Made by a program: the position numbers and the translations under genes
Source: Pollenia angustigena
Lineage: Eukaryota > Arthropoda > Insecta > Diptera > Polleniidae
Reading direction: 5' to 3'
NCBI GenBank assembly: GCA_930367215.1
Contig: OV884057.1
Coordinates: 199,071,621 to 199,135,620, forward strand
Length of the DNA stretch: 64,000 nucleotides
Part shown: positions 11,419 through 22,300 of the stretch, in pieces
How positions within the stretch are numbered: position 1 is the stretch's first letter
Layout of the letters: every line of letters starts with the position of its first letter
The notes under the pieces: generated by a model
Seen by the model: the letters and a program-made list of their open reading frames with translations, nothing else
Told to the model about the DNA's origin: nothing
Databases searched by the model: none

Positions 11419-12775
11419 AAGTGTGACCACAACTTAAAATAAATTGGATGCTAAATGGGGATTAAAACAATGCTAAAAATGCTAAAAATAAAATTTGAAA
11501 ATGCTAAAAAAATGCTAAATTTTTTTAAATAATTGTATCATTTTAATGAATGAATTATGCATTAATTTACCTTTAAATATTATATTTCTTTAAAATAAAA
11601 TGAAATTTATATAAAAACAATTATATACATACATAGATTTATTTGATAAAAACAATTCAGACGTTTGACAAAAGTTAGCGACTTTTTAACCAAAAAAACA
11701 AAAGGCCCTATCTACAAAATTACATGATAAACGCTTAAAGCCCTAACCTACAGTTTGCAAAATATGCAACATTGTCAACTGTCAAAAAAAACTTTTTAGG
11801 TGCAACCATAATGTGCTTAGGTTGGCTTAAGCAAATGTGCGAATACATGTTAATCATATGAGGCAAACCATATTGAACTTAAAGAAAATTTTTGTTAAGT
11901 TTTATGAAACTGTCATTTGCTTAAGCAAAGATCGAAACTGATCGCACATACCGTACGGAATCAAATGTTTTTTGATTTTGTTTTTTTAAACACATTTGAG
12001 AGACTTTTTGCTAATTTTTGACAGTAGGTTAAGCAAGGCTATGCATTTTATGGTTGGACCTTTAGGTTTAGAAAAGTAGAAGAAAAATAAATTATAAGCC
12101 GATTAAGGCGATTAATAAATTTAACATTTTAAATGGTTTTTTGTAAAATTTTCAAAATGTAAGATGGGGTTTTTTGCGTTTTAGGTAACGATATACCTAC
12201 ATATCTGTGGCAATAAATAATAATGGCTAAAGTCGAAATTTCGTGTTTTGAGATATTAAAGGTTTTGTCTAAAATTAATTGTGTGTTGTATTGTGAAAGT
12301 TAAAATATTAATGCGTATAGTTTTATTAATAATGACATTTTATACTTGATATTTAGCTGCGTCATAGATCTTGAAGAAGATAATAAGAATATGTAATAAA
12401 ATTAAAAACACTTAAGTCAACTTAAGCCATTATTATTTATTGCCAGAGATATATATTATTAAATACAAAATATAAATAAAATTGTCATTGAAAACACAAA
12501 AAGTTATATTGTGAAATAACAACTGAAATTTGTTGTCTAGTTAGTAGCTTTTATTAACCATAAAAGGCCCTAAGGGCTCGGTTATGTAATTGAAGAAAAT
12601 AAAATAAAAAATAAAACAATATATAAAATTGTTAAGATTAAAAAATGCTAAATAATGCTAAAAAAATATAACAAAAATGCTGAAAATAATGCTAAATGCT
12701 ATTTAAAAAATTCGCTGCTAAATCAAAATAAATAATGCTAAATTTAGCAGTGAAAATGCTAAAAGGGTCACACTG
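11419..12775. mobile_element. Nested non-autonomous hAT element with 'aatgctaaa' subterminal repeats
   Basis: TIRs 'aagtgtgacc' and 'ggtcacactg' (9 of 10 equal), with flanking octamers 'gtcatcac' (11411-11418) and 'gtcatctc' (12776-12783) equal at 7 of 8 positions. Both subterminal regions are rich in 'aatgctaaa' repeats. Removing it brings the host transposase frame together ('PIV' then 'SSLITSLNT'), independent support for the insertion. It contains a copy of repeat family P at 11798-12063. Confidence 0.8.
11798..12063 (+). mobile_element. MITE family P, copy 1
   Basis: Matches 41870-42113 (same strand) and 56105-56345 (opposite strand). Shared landmarks are 'ataatgtgctta', 'gaaactgtcatttgcttaag', 'acatttgagagact' and 'tttttgacagtagg'. 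Ends pair roughly as 'gtgcaaccataa' and 'ttatggttggac'. Confidence 0.75.
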
Positions 12776-13220
12776 GTCATCTCTAATAACATCGCTCAAC
12801 ACCAGAATAGCTGATTTCATAACAATAACAAATTTGAAGAACAATTTATTTTCTTGGGAAGATTTACATTGGCTTCCACAAGATCTTCAACTAGCTGAAG
12901 AAAAAGACCACGATAAGCTTTATATTGATTACTGTTGGCTTCGTGAGGTTTACCAACAATTACTAAAAGATTTACCAAGTGATAAAATATGGTCATGTTT
13001 TTTTAAGAGAAATAATGCAATGGATTCGAGTATTTTGAAAAGTTAATATGTTTTGTATTTTCAAAACCAGAAAGCAACGCTTTTTGAAAAGGGTGTATCG
13101 TATTTTAAACAATCTTTATAATAAAGAGAGACACAGAATGTCATTTGACTTGATAAGAGCAGAAATATTAATTCGACTGAGGTTAAAGAAATCTTGTAAA
13201 GATTTTTAGATGTTCTAACA
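12776..13220 (+). pseudogene. hAT-like transposase C-terminal part, decayed
   Basis: An open stretch ending at 13043 encodes 'WEDLHWLPQDLQLAEEKD' and 'LREVYQQLLKDLPSDKIWS'. After a stop the similarity resumes in other frames: 'FVFSKPESNAF', then 'RHRMSFDLIRAEILIRL'. The 'P-x-SNA' string followed by 'NRMSxDLIxAEL'-like sequence is the hAT C-terminal dimerisation region pattern. At least two frameshifts/stops make it inactive. Confidence 0.65.
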
Positions 13221-13529
13221 CAGTTCTGAAGGTTTTGAATTGACAAAATCTGTTTGTTCAACTACCAAATATATGTGGAGGACAAGATAATAAAAGAACG
13301 AAAAATTTTCTTATTTTACTCATAACTTCAAAGTACAAATCAAAAAAATTAAAGACTGAATTGTTATTTTTTTTGTTTTATTTTTATTTAATAGTTTATT
13401 GTTTTAAATATTAGAACAATAAATGAAATAAAAATACTAGTTTCTTCTTACTTTATATGTAGTAATATTCACGTCAGTTAAAAGTTATATATAGTAAACA
13501 AAAATTCTAGTAAGTTTTTAATTCTAAAG

Positions 13530-13719
13530 TAGGGAACAGAATAGTAACGTTAGTACAACGTTACGAATAGCGCTGCAAGCTCTCAAAAATTAAAAACGGC
13601 AACTTCAAAGTGGTGTCATTTGAATACGTAGTTGTAGTAGTCGTAGCAGTTGAAGTTGAAGCGCAAAATTCGAAATTCGTCAGCTTCAGCTACTACTACA
13701 ACTACTTTATTCTGTTCCA
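13530..13719. repeat. Small inverted-repeat element inside the hAT copy
   Basis: Ends 'ggaacagaata' (13532) and 'tattctgttcc' (to about 13718), with an internal 'gtagttgtagtagtcgtag' stretch that pairs imperfectly with 'ctactactacaactac'. Possibly a nested MITE. Confidence 0.5.
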
Positions 13720-13806
13720 GGCATTAATGTCCAGCTTATTTTTGGGTCGTCCAGATTTTTCTTTCCTAATGTCCAGCTTTTTTCGGATTCGAGTCTGGCA
13801 ACCCTA

Positions 13807-14652
13807 GAACACACATTCTATAAATAACAAAAACGAAAATATTTCATCAAGGTAAACATATGAATTCGAAATCTTCTTCTTCGTATGCGTGTGAATACAT
13901 GTCGGTTGGCCATTGCAGAATGTTTTCACAAACATTATGGAATTCGGCATTCTGGATATCATTATTCTCCGAGCAGCTGAATTCACTATTTTAAAAATTA
14001 AGTTAAGCAAAAACTGTGTATATCACTATTCAGATTTCATTAATAATGGCAAAATCAAAAATAATTTTTCATAACAAATTGACACACATTCAAAACTTAC
14101 CTCTCACCGGAAAAATTTTTAATTCAAGGTTTTTTCCATTGCTAACTAAAACACACATATTAAATATTTAAAATAAAAGAGAAAAAAACTCAATTTGTAA
14201 AAATTTGTACCTGAGCCCATTTCTTCATGGTTTAACTGTAATCAACTTTAAAACAATCCAAGTTAGTTTTTTTTTAATTTTCAATTTTGCTTTACTGTAA
14301 ATCTCATTGAGTTTACAATGTTATCCATCCGTTCTTAATTCAAGCCGTAGCTTGAATAGAAATCAAGATTAGAAATGGGATGATATTGAATTCATTTTTT
14401 ACACTTGTTTTCAACAATTTTAATAACTACATTTGATTAACTGAGACACATTGGTCTGCAATCACAACTGTTGAATTCATTGATTTACGTTAGATGTGGA
14501 CTTAAAAGGCTAAATAGATTTTATCATTACTGTTGATCTTATAAAAATGTTTAATGAAAACACATCATATTCTAATGGTATTTTGACCAACACTTTGGAA
14601 GTTAAGGAAAACTATATTGATGTGTTTAATGTGTAATTAAATTTACTGAAAA
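13807..14652. other. No feature recognised
   Basis: AT-rich intergenic or intronic DNA without evident repeats. Confidence 0.45.
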
Positions 14653-14745
14653 TGCCAGTGTTGCCAAAACTTGGTGACCAAAAATGGCTAAATTTACGGA
14701 AAAAATGGCAAAAAATGGGCTAAAAAATGGCTAAATGCTTTTCTA
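14653..14745 (+). repeat. Probable hAT terminus with 'atggctaaa' repeats
   Basis: 'cagtgttgccaaaa' followed by repeated 'aaaatggctaaa' units resembles the terminal layout of the nested hAT at 11419-12775. No matching opposite end was found. Confidence 0.4.
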
Positions 14746-15039
14746 AATAAAAACACATGAAAATTCAATAACAAAACAGAAATTATTCATTTAAAGTAGT
14801 TTACGATGAAATTGTGAGTTAAGATCAATTTGTTAAATAAGAATAAACGTAAATAAATATTAAAATAAATTAATATTAAAAAATTAAATCATCGAAAAAT
14901 TCGATGTCGTTATTGTTCATTTCATAGGAATCACTCACTCATTAGCTTCAAATAATCATAAGTTTTAAATAATTTGAAGGTAAATCATAATCACGGCAAC
15001 ATTTACCAAGCCTTTTGAGTCCAGATCTACAATAAAAAA

Positions 15040-15305
15040 CAAGTAAGAAAGAATAGTCGGTTAAACCAGACTTTATGATACCCTACACCACATTAGAACC
15101 TTTGTACCAAATTTTATAAAATAATCTCTAAATTGCGACCTGTACTTTGCGCACAAGGTTTACATGGACAGCCAGCCAGCCGGACAAACATCGTTAGTTC
15201 AACTCAGAAAGTGATTTTGAGTCAATCGGTATACGTAAAGGTGGGCTAAGGACCAATATTTTAAGGTGTTACAGACATCAGCACAAACCCACAGTACCCT
15301 GAATG
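15040..15305 (+). repeat. Dispersed repeat family E, copy 1 (internally deleted)
   Basis: Starts 'aaacaagtaagaaagaatag', then 'gataccctacaccac' and 'gcgacctgtactttgcgcac', and ends at 'cagcacaaacccacagtacc'. A fuller copy is at 43056-43614. No coding capacity. Confidence 0.7.
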
Positions 15306-15413
15306 TAAAAATCATTTGTTTTAAATGAAATGTAAATGATCCGTTTTTTAATGAATTTTAATTTGTTTAAAATGAATTTTCCTTTAAATTTAACTACATA
15401 ATATTTTGGGTGT
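15303..15413 (+). repeat. Repeat matching 49439-49551 (terminus of the TA-flanked transposon)
   Basis: Shares 'gtaaaaatcatttgttttaa' and the next 90 bp with the right end of the element at 47403-49550, so it is a solo end of that family. Confidence 0.6.
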
Positions 15414-15833
15414 AGATCAATTCTTTAATAATTCTATTTTAACTGTAACCCAAACACCAAAGTATACAAAGACGAAACGTTGTTTTTCTCTCCTGAAAAG
15501 TTGTATTTTTTAAAATACAAGGTTGAGAAAGTAAGGCATCGATTTGCTATAGACATTTAACATGTGCGTGTCATTTAAAATCCATTGAAAAATCATTGAA
15601 ATGACGTTGGTACTGTTGACTGGGTAGTTCTTTTGGGGCAATATGTAGACATTGGAACCAGAGAATCACTAGTACATGTTAGTAAAACTAGTCCACCATT
15701 TTGGTAACTTCAGTTGTGTTGCTCGACCTATAAATAATTTTAACAAATAAGAATTTGGGAATTTTTAATCCTTTTTTAATTTTAAAACATGAAAATAATC
15801 TACGTTTTTCTTCTTGTAGTGTTGTTGTTGTTT

Positions 15834-16001
15834 CTACACAGAAAAAAAAATGGTTTTTTACAAACACACAAACGTATTCACCCGTTTTGGATTGTTTTAG
15901 GAATTTTTTGGTGTAATTCGTACTTAAATTTTTAAGTACGACTTATACTAAAAGCAGGTGAAAAAATGAAAATTTGGTACGGACTATTTCTTTCTGTGTA
16001 G
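15834..16001. mobile_element. Small MITE with 'ctacacagaaa' ends
   Basis: TIRs 'ctacacagaaa' (15834) and 'tttctgtgtag' (to 16001), about 168 bp, with an internal palindrome 'acttaaatttttaagt'. It lies only 182 bp upstream of a coding exon, so it is inside the intron near the acceptor. Confidence 0.6.
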
Positions 16002-16182
16002 GAATTACGTCAATGGCAAGAACTTTTTTCGGTTCAAATAAAATTTGTTTCTGCACTTTTTATATCGAATGTAGCGAATTCTTTTTAACTCTGTTCAACT
16101 TTAATATATTTGCATACCTTTTAAACTTTTAGCTTTTTATCTAATTAAAAGAATTGAAAAAAATTGTTTTTATTTCTTGCAG

Positions 16183-16300
16183 GCATTATCGTTATGAACA
16201 AACACTGGCCGGTCTATTATGGAAAATAGATATGAAAGATGTAACCATTATAAATGTTGACAATAATTGTGACTACAATAATTTAAAAAATAAAAATATT
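16183..16300 (+). CDS. Receptor guanylyl cyclase, juxtamembrane exon
   Basis: The acceptor 'tttatttcttgcag' is strong and the donor is 'gtaagt' at 16301. It enters needing two bases from the previous exon and leaves in phase 0, giving 39 codons. The peptide begins '[20 protein letters not shown]', the charged juxtamembrane signature ('YExxL..LLWKI') found just inside the membrane helix of receptor guanylyl cyclases. The second half (N/K rich) is variable in this family. The exon carrying the membrane helix should lie upstream and was not found. Confidence 0.9.
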
Positions 16301-19300
16301 GTAAGTTTCGTTTTTTTCTCTACTTTATGAAAAAAATACAACTAATTGACAGAGAACATTCGCCATTAATGTCATAGAAATAACACTTTAATTCTATAAT
16401 TTTAAATTACAATCGTAGTTAATGCGCTTGAAGTAAAATACTAAGCCATTATTGAATTAAACAGAAGTAAAGCAAATGATAATGGCATCAACTTGTTGCG
16501 GGATATGAAGAGCAACAATTGTATTAAACTGCATTAAAAGCAGGGAAGAACAAAATTGTTGATAGAAATTTGCAATTTAAGTAAAAGATATCAAATGCAA
16601 TAAAATGTAACAATAAAAAATTACGATTGCTAATAATAAAACTCTGCAGAAAAGATTTTTGAACATGAAAAAAAGCGATATTCTTTTTAAACTAGGCAAA
16701 AAACGTTGTTGCACGGCGTAGTCGGAAATCTGATAATCACATCAGATACCCCCTTATTACAATCATTAAAAAAATTTCGAGCAGTGTTTAAAAAACTATT
16801 CTACAATTAGTCAAGCTAAAAAATAGGAAAGAACCTGTAACCATAACTTCATCACTGCTACACATTCTTAGCAATTTACTCTTGAATTCGTAGCAGAAAA
16901 ATAAAGTTTTTTAAGTAGGAGAGTTTTTACAGCCTGTTCATCGATTCCGAACGGTAACGGTCCCAAAGAAAATTACATTTAAAACAAAAACAAATTTTAA
17001 AATTTTATAAGCGAACGTTGACGTTTGAAATCGTTAAACAGGCAGTTATAATCTTCGTATGCTACGTCTATATTAGGGCGGGTTAAATTTTTTTTTTTCT
17101 TTGATGAAGCGTATAGCAAAAACGTAAACTATAGGTGATTCTGAGAAAATTTTGCTCAAAAGGCCATAGCTCTAAGTCGGGTTTGGAGCCCCTCAAAATT
17201 TCAAAATAGATATTTTTTCATATATACATAGAATAATTTAATTAAATTCGTCATAAAATCGGATAGAATTATAGTAGATTTCTCAATCTGGGCTTGTTTG
17301 AAAGGTATTTTTATCACCTTTCTGAATCTGTATTGATACCAATACTTTTTTTAGTAGGGGTATTAGGAATGTTTTGTCGAAAAATAGCCTAAAATATAAA
17401 ATCTACTATAATTCTATCCGATTTTATTACGAATTTAATTAAATTATTCTATGTATATATGGAAAAATATCTATTTTGAAATTTTGAGGGGCTCCAAACC
17501 CGACTTAGAGCTATGGTCTCTTGAGCAAAATATTCTCAGAATCACCTATAGATTACGTTTTTGCTATACGCTTCATCAAAAAAAAATCGTTCCATACAAT
17601 TTGACCCGCCCTAGTCTATATACATATATACAATTAAGAAGCATTTTTAGTTATGTATGTATAGCCAAAATTTTAAAACATACAATAAAGAGAAGCAGCA
17701 ATAAAGATAGCAAAATATAATAGCGGTTTTCACCCTTTGTATTAAGTGTACAACTCTGCTTTACTTAATACGGTTTTATAATACATAGCGTGAGCGTCTT
17801 TTTCGTTAGTTTTGTAAATTAATGAAGTTGCTGAGTGAGGGAAAGAGACGGATATAGTTTCTTCAACAGTTTTATTCTGGTTTATTTAACAAACGTGTTT
17901 ACTACAGCTTTTTGTTGGATTTTTCAACTACAGCGTAGTAAATTTTAGTCTTATACATTTTGTTGTTGCGGTGTTGTAAATCCTACTACTTTAACTAAAT
18001 AAATAAGATTCACAAGGGGTACAAAGGACTTTACTATCAAGGGTGAAAACCGCTAATGTGATAATGAACATGTGGGGTAGCATTGAAAGTAGAATATTTA
18101 ACAACATTGGTTTGTTGTTTAATGGCCAAATAAACCACAGCGATTGCATAAATAAAGGTAACATATTTAGAGGCAACCATAAAACATAATATGCTTAAAA
18201 TTTTCTGTAAAAGAAAGTTAAATTGGAGTAAGTGAGCTATTATTATTAACATTTAATTATATACAGAACAATAAAAGGTTTTCTAAAAGTTCTGTTCGGT
18301 ATTAAACAGGACGGATGGTAAACTTAACAACATATCGATGGTTTTTTTCCGCAACCACGTAACTCGATTTTTTCTAATATTTTTTTTAACTTGAAAAGTA
18401 ATCAGTAAATACCTCCTTACAATTTTGCGATTTTTTTGTATGGCGGGAATCGGACTTTTTTTCATATTCTTGGATTATAAAAGAATATATAGCAAAATGT
18501 TTCAAATATTTGCGGAAGAATACCATCGATATCTATATCGCTTTTACTATTGGTTTTAGTTATGTGTTATAAACAAATGTATCCCCAACAGCCAATTTGA
18601 CCAAAACCAAAATGCATCACTATTACATACTTCTACAAGTATTCTAAGAACGTTTATATCCTTCGAAAGTTCTTTAAATAGAACAAAACGAAAGAAAATC
18701 TCGGGAATGGTTGAATTTCCCAATCTTAGTGACTAACATATATCGAGCCCTAATAGCAAAAATGATGTAACCAACAACATTTTAGATTTTGGTTTTTTGA
18801 TGAAAATCGATAATTTTTGATCATTTGCATCATCTCTAAAACTCTCATATCTCTGTGAAGTACCGTTACTAAATAAGAGCAAAAGCAATTTCAAACGAAA
18901 CCCGAGACTTGAAGCAAAAATATTTAAAAAAAAACATTATCCTGTAATATTTTATTTTTTTTTTTTTTGCTATAAGGGCTCGATATATTTATTCAAAATT
19001 GTAATTAAAAAAAGGTTTTTATAAAAAAAGATTTAAATGATTATTCTTATTGCCAACAAGAAATATTTTCATATGCATATATACATACATTCGTCTAGAG
19101 GCTTCCAGCAACACTTGCCAATTCTTTAAATGAAACGAAAATTGAAATAAAAGTACATAACGCTCCTTCACAGAAAAAATTATTTTTCCAATTCAAACAA
19201 AAAATTTGTAGAATCAAACAATTTTTAATCTGAAATCGGTCCTATAAACAAATTCGCATATTCAAACAATTTATTTGCATTTTGTTTATTGAAAAAAAAC

Positions 19301-22300
19301 ACTGATTTTTTCAAACAAATAATTTAACTGAATCAAACAAAAAGTTTACTGAAATTCATATACTAAATTTCAAAATCAAAAAAAAAACAGGTTTTTGCAC
19401 AAGCAATGATGCGCACACAAGCAGGCACTGTATTAGAAGATGATGGCAGAGAGAGCAGAGCGGCCGGCTGGCTTTGAGACACATTTTTTTGTTGGAATAA
19501 TTTTTGAACGAAGTCTTTTTTTATACACACAATGCTTTTCGTCATCACTCACTGTTGCTGCATCCTTTCCTTTGCTAATGAAGAAGAAATGTAACCCAAA
19601 AACGGCGACAGACCGACTCGATATGTTTTTCGTCATCATTGTATTTTTGTATTTGATGTATTTAAGCAAACAGTTTGAAAAATTTGAATACGGGATTTTG
19701 GTTTTTTTTTAACCAACTTTGAAACCAACCAAAAATTTATTTTGTTTCTTATAATGTTGTTGTTGTTTCTGTTGTTTAAAAAGAGTGAAACGTTTTTTTA
19801 CCTGCTATTTTTTTTTTTTTACTTCAAACCTCTTCATCTTTCTTACTGTTGTACTTTTTTAAAGTGTCCAAAAATAGACTGTATGTGTTTTTTGTTGTAG
19901 TTCTTATATTTCACATTAGGAAGTGTTGCTTACGATCAAATAAAAAAATGCAAAAAGACGACAACATTAAAAAGCGTTAAATATTTCATACAAAATTATG
20001 AAAACTTGAAACCAATAACGCGTGTATTATATTTTTAAATGGCTGTCAACATTTTTGTTGGTTAAATAAAAATCAAACAAAAATTTTAATTGAATCAGTA
20101 AAAAAATTTGTAGAAATTAAAAAAATTTTCAAACAAGCGTTTGTTTGAAAATAATTCGGCAATAATTTTTTCTGTGTTGATTGCTACATAGTCATATCTC
20201 CCTTTTGCCAAGTTTGATTTTTTTTTTATTTTTTTTTTTTTTGAGATATGACTATGTTGCAATAAAGGAGCGATAATATGTACATATTATGTATGTATGT
20301 AGATGTAATACATCAACAACGAAATAAACAAGAATATTTAGTTTTTTAAAAAAAATTTTATTTCTTGAGTTTGCAACATGTACATATATATATGGGTAAT
20401 TCCATGTCAAATCGACCAAGAGTGCGACACGACCCCTTTCGATTTTAATGAAATTTGGTGAGAAGGTTACTTTTATCTTATAAGAAACGTATATAAAAAA
20501 AAAATAAAATTCAGCACGTAGGATGCTCCTAGATGGGTCAAATGTATGACCAATCCCATTTTTTATTTATTGCGGAATTTCGGCTATTAAAGTAATTTCA
20601 ATAACCTAAACCGTTTTTGAGCTACGCGAATATATGCAGTGCAACATCTTACATTTTCGAAATAACGGTATATCTTGAAAACAAGAGCTAACCTAAAAAA
20701 TCGGCTAGCACCACTGGATTCAGCGTGCCCCAATTAGGTTAAAATGTCAGCTGCCTGGCTTGTTTGTTTTTTGCAACAAGCCCAGTGCTCCAAATTACAA
20801 TATTAAAATATTATTTTAAGATTATTTTTCAAAGATTGCGAAAGAAAAAAAATCATATCTTAAAAAAGAAAAAAAAAACACTTTGATAAGAAATATGCAT
20901 GTGACAGTGTAAATAAAACTGAACTGGCAAAATAAAATAAAGAAATTTGTTTTATTTTTGTTTTTTCTTTACCCACTTACAACTACATTTAGAGTTGACA
21001 AAAAATCAACCAATTGTGGTCGGGATTGTAAGAAAAGATAAACTCACTGTTTATTGTTGTTGTTTTTGTTTAAGCTTTGATATTGTTACAGGTAAAACTG
21101 GGGCTTATAATTCTTATTCGCTTAACAGTTTTATTGTTATAATATCTTTAGTTTTTCTAAAATCTTTGGATGAAGTTTCCTGACCAACCAGTGAAATTCG
21201 CATAGGAATAGCTTATCCCAGCAACAATAAACTTCAGTTTGTCAATAGTATGAAATGGGAATTAAGCACATTATAACGTAACTTTGTTAATTAATTTTTG
21301 AATTAATTAACTTTGATAGCCTCTTTCAAAGTTTCAGGATTCTTAAAGAACAGTTTTAGGTATTATATAAAACAAAAATCAGCCAAATAGAAAGATAGGT
21401 TATTGATTTAGTCCGTTTTTAAAATTTAATATTTTGCAGATATAAATTTTTTCAATATGGGTAATTCCAAAGTGTTGAACGTGACAGTCGTACGCATCAA
21501 AAATGCAATAACATTTTAAACAAAATATATTTTTACGTTTTCTTAACCCTTAAATTATAGCACTAAGAAAGCACTGTTATCTATGCTAAAGTTTATGGAG
21601 GGCGCGATTCTAGGTCAAAGATAATGGCAAAAGAAGTAGCGGTTCGAACGTGAAAAAAACAGAAGTAGTTTTTGTGGCCATGTATAAAAAGGCGTCATTC
21701 GGCGAAACCTGGCACAATTTTTAAGTCAAACTACTTTCAGAATTTTACGTAGCAATGTAACATTAATATGTTTGATTCCAAAATCTTTTGTATTTTCTTT
21801 TTTTTAAGCCAAAATCTGGGTCGATACGTGACATTTCGAACGTGAATTTTTTTCCATAATAATTAAACTGAATAATGATCGAAATAAAATAAAAATGTAC
21901 CGTTTATTCGAATAAAATATTTCTCTTTTAACTCTTCCTTAGATTATAGACCATGTACATAAAAACATTTTTATTAACATTTTATTTTATCAAATATCAC
22001 CTCTTTTAAGAAAAATAAATATTAAAGAAAAAATACAATAAAACATTCTCACATATGTATAAGAAATTACGTTTGCACAACTTTGCAGTCTGATTGTTCA
22101 TCTAAGTGAACAAATTTATGAGTAAATTTATAAAATTAGTAAAATCTAAATATTTCTCTATAACAATATCTTAAAATGATCAGCCTTTAATAACTTTAAA
22201 ATTTTCGGTCACGGTGGACCTTTTGACGGAAATGCCCATATATATATCATATATCGTTTGTAGCCCCAAGTATTCTCTTTAAAATGGCATTAAAATCATC

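Larger units (their letters stand above)
11144..13806 (+). mobile_element. hAT transposon, internally deleted, carrying a nested element
   Basis: Bounded by 12-bp TIRs 'tagggttgccag' (11144) and 'ctggcaaccc' plus 'ta' (ending 13806). The flanking octamers are 'gagcacat' and 'gaacacac' (6 of 8 equal), a likely decayed hAT TSD. It contains the C-terminal end of a hAT-like transposase (12776-13220), which supports the class. A second TIR element (11419-12775) is inserted within it. Confidence 0.75.

Noticed and set aside
15789..15860. Hydrophobic peptide 'MKIIYVFLLVVLLLFLH' as the missing transmembrane exon
   Set aside because: It runs into a MITE, has no acceptor/donor pair of the required phase, and is explained by T-rich sequence.
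20184..20256. Hairpin 'catagtcatatctc' / 'gagatatgactatg' as a terminator or miRNA
   Set aside because: Short arms around poly-T/AT filler, no coding gene nearby and no miRNA-like features.
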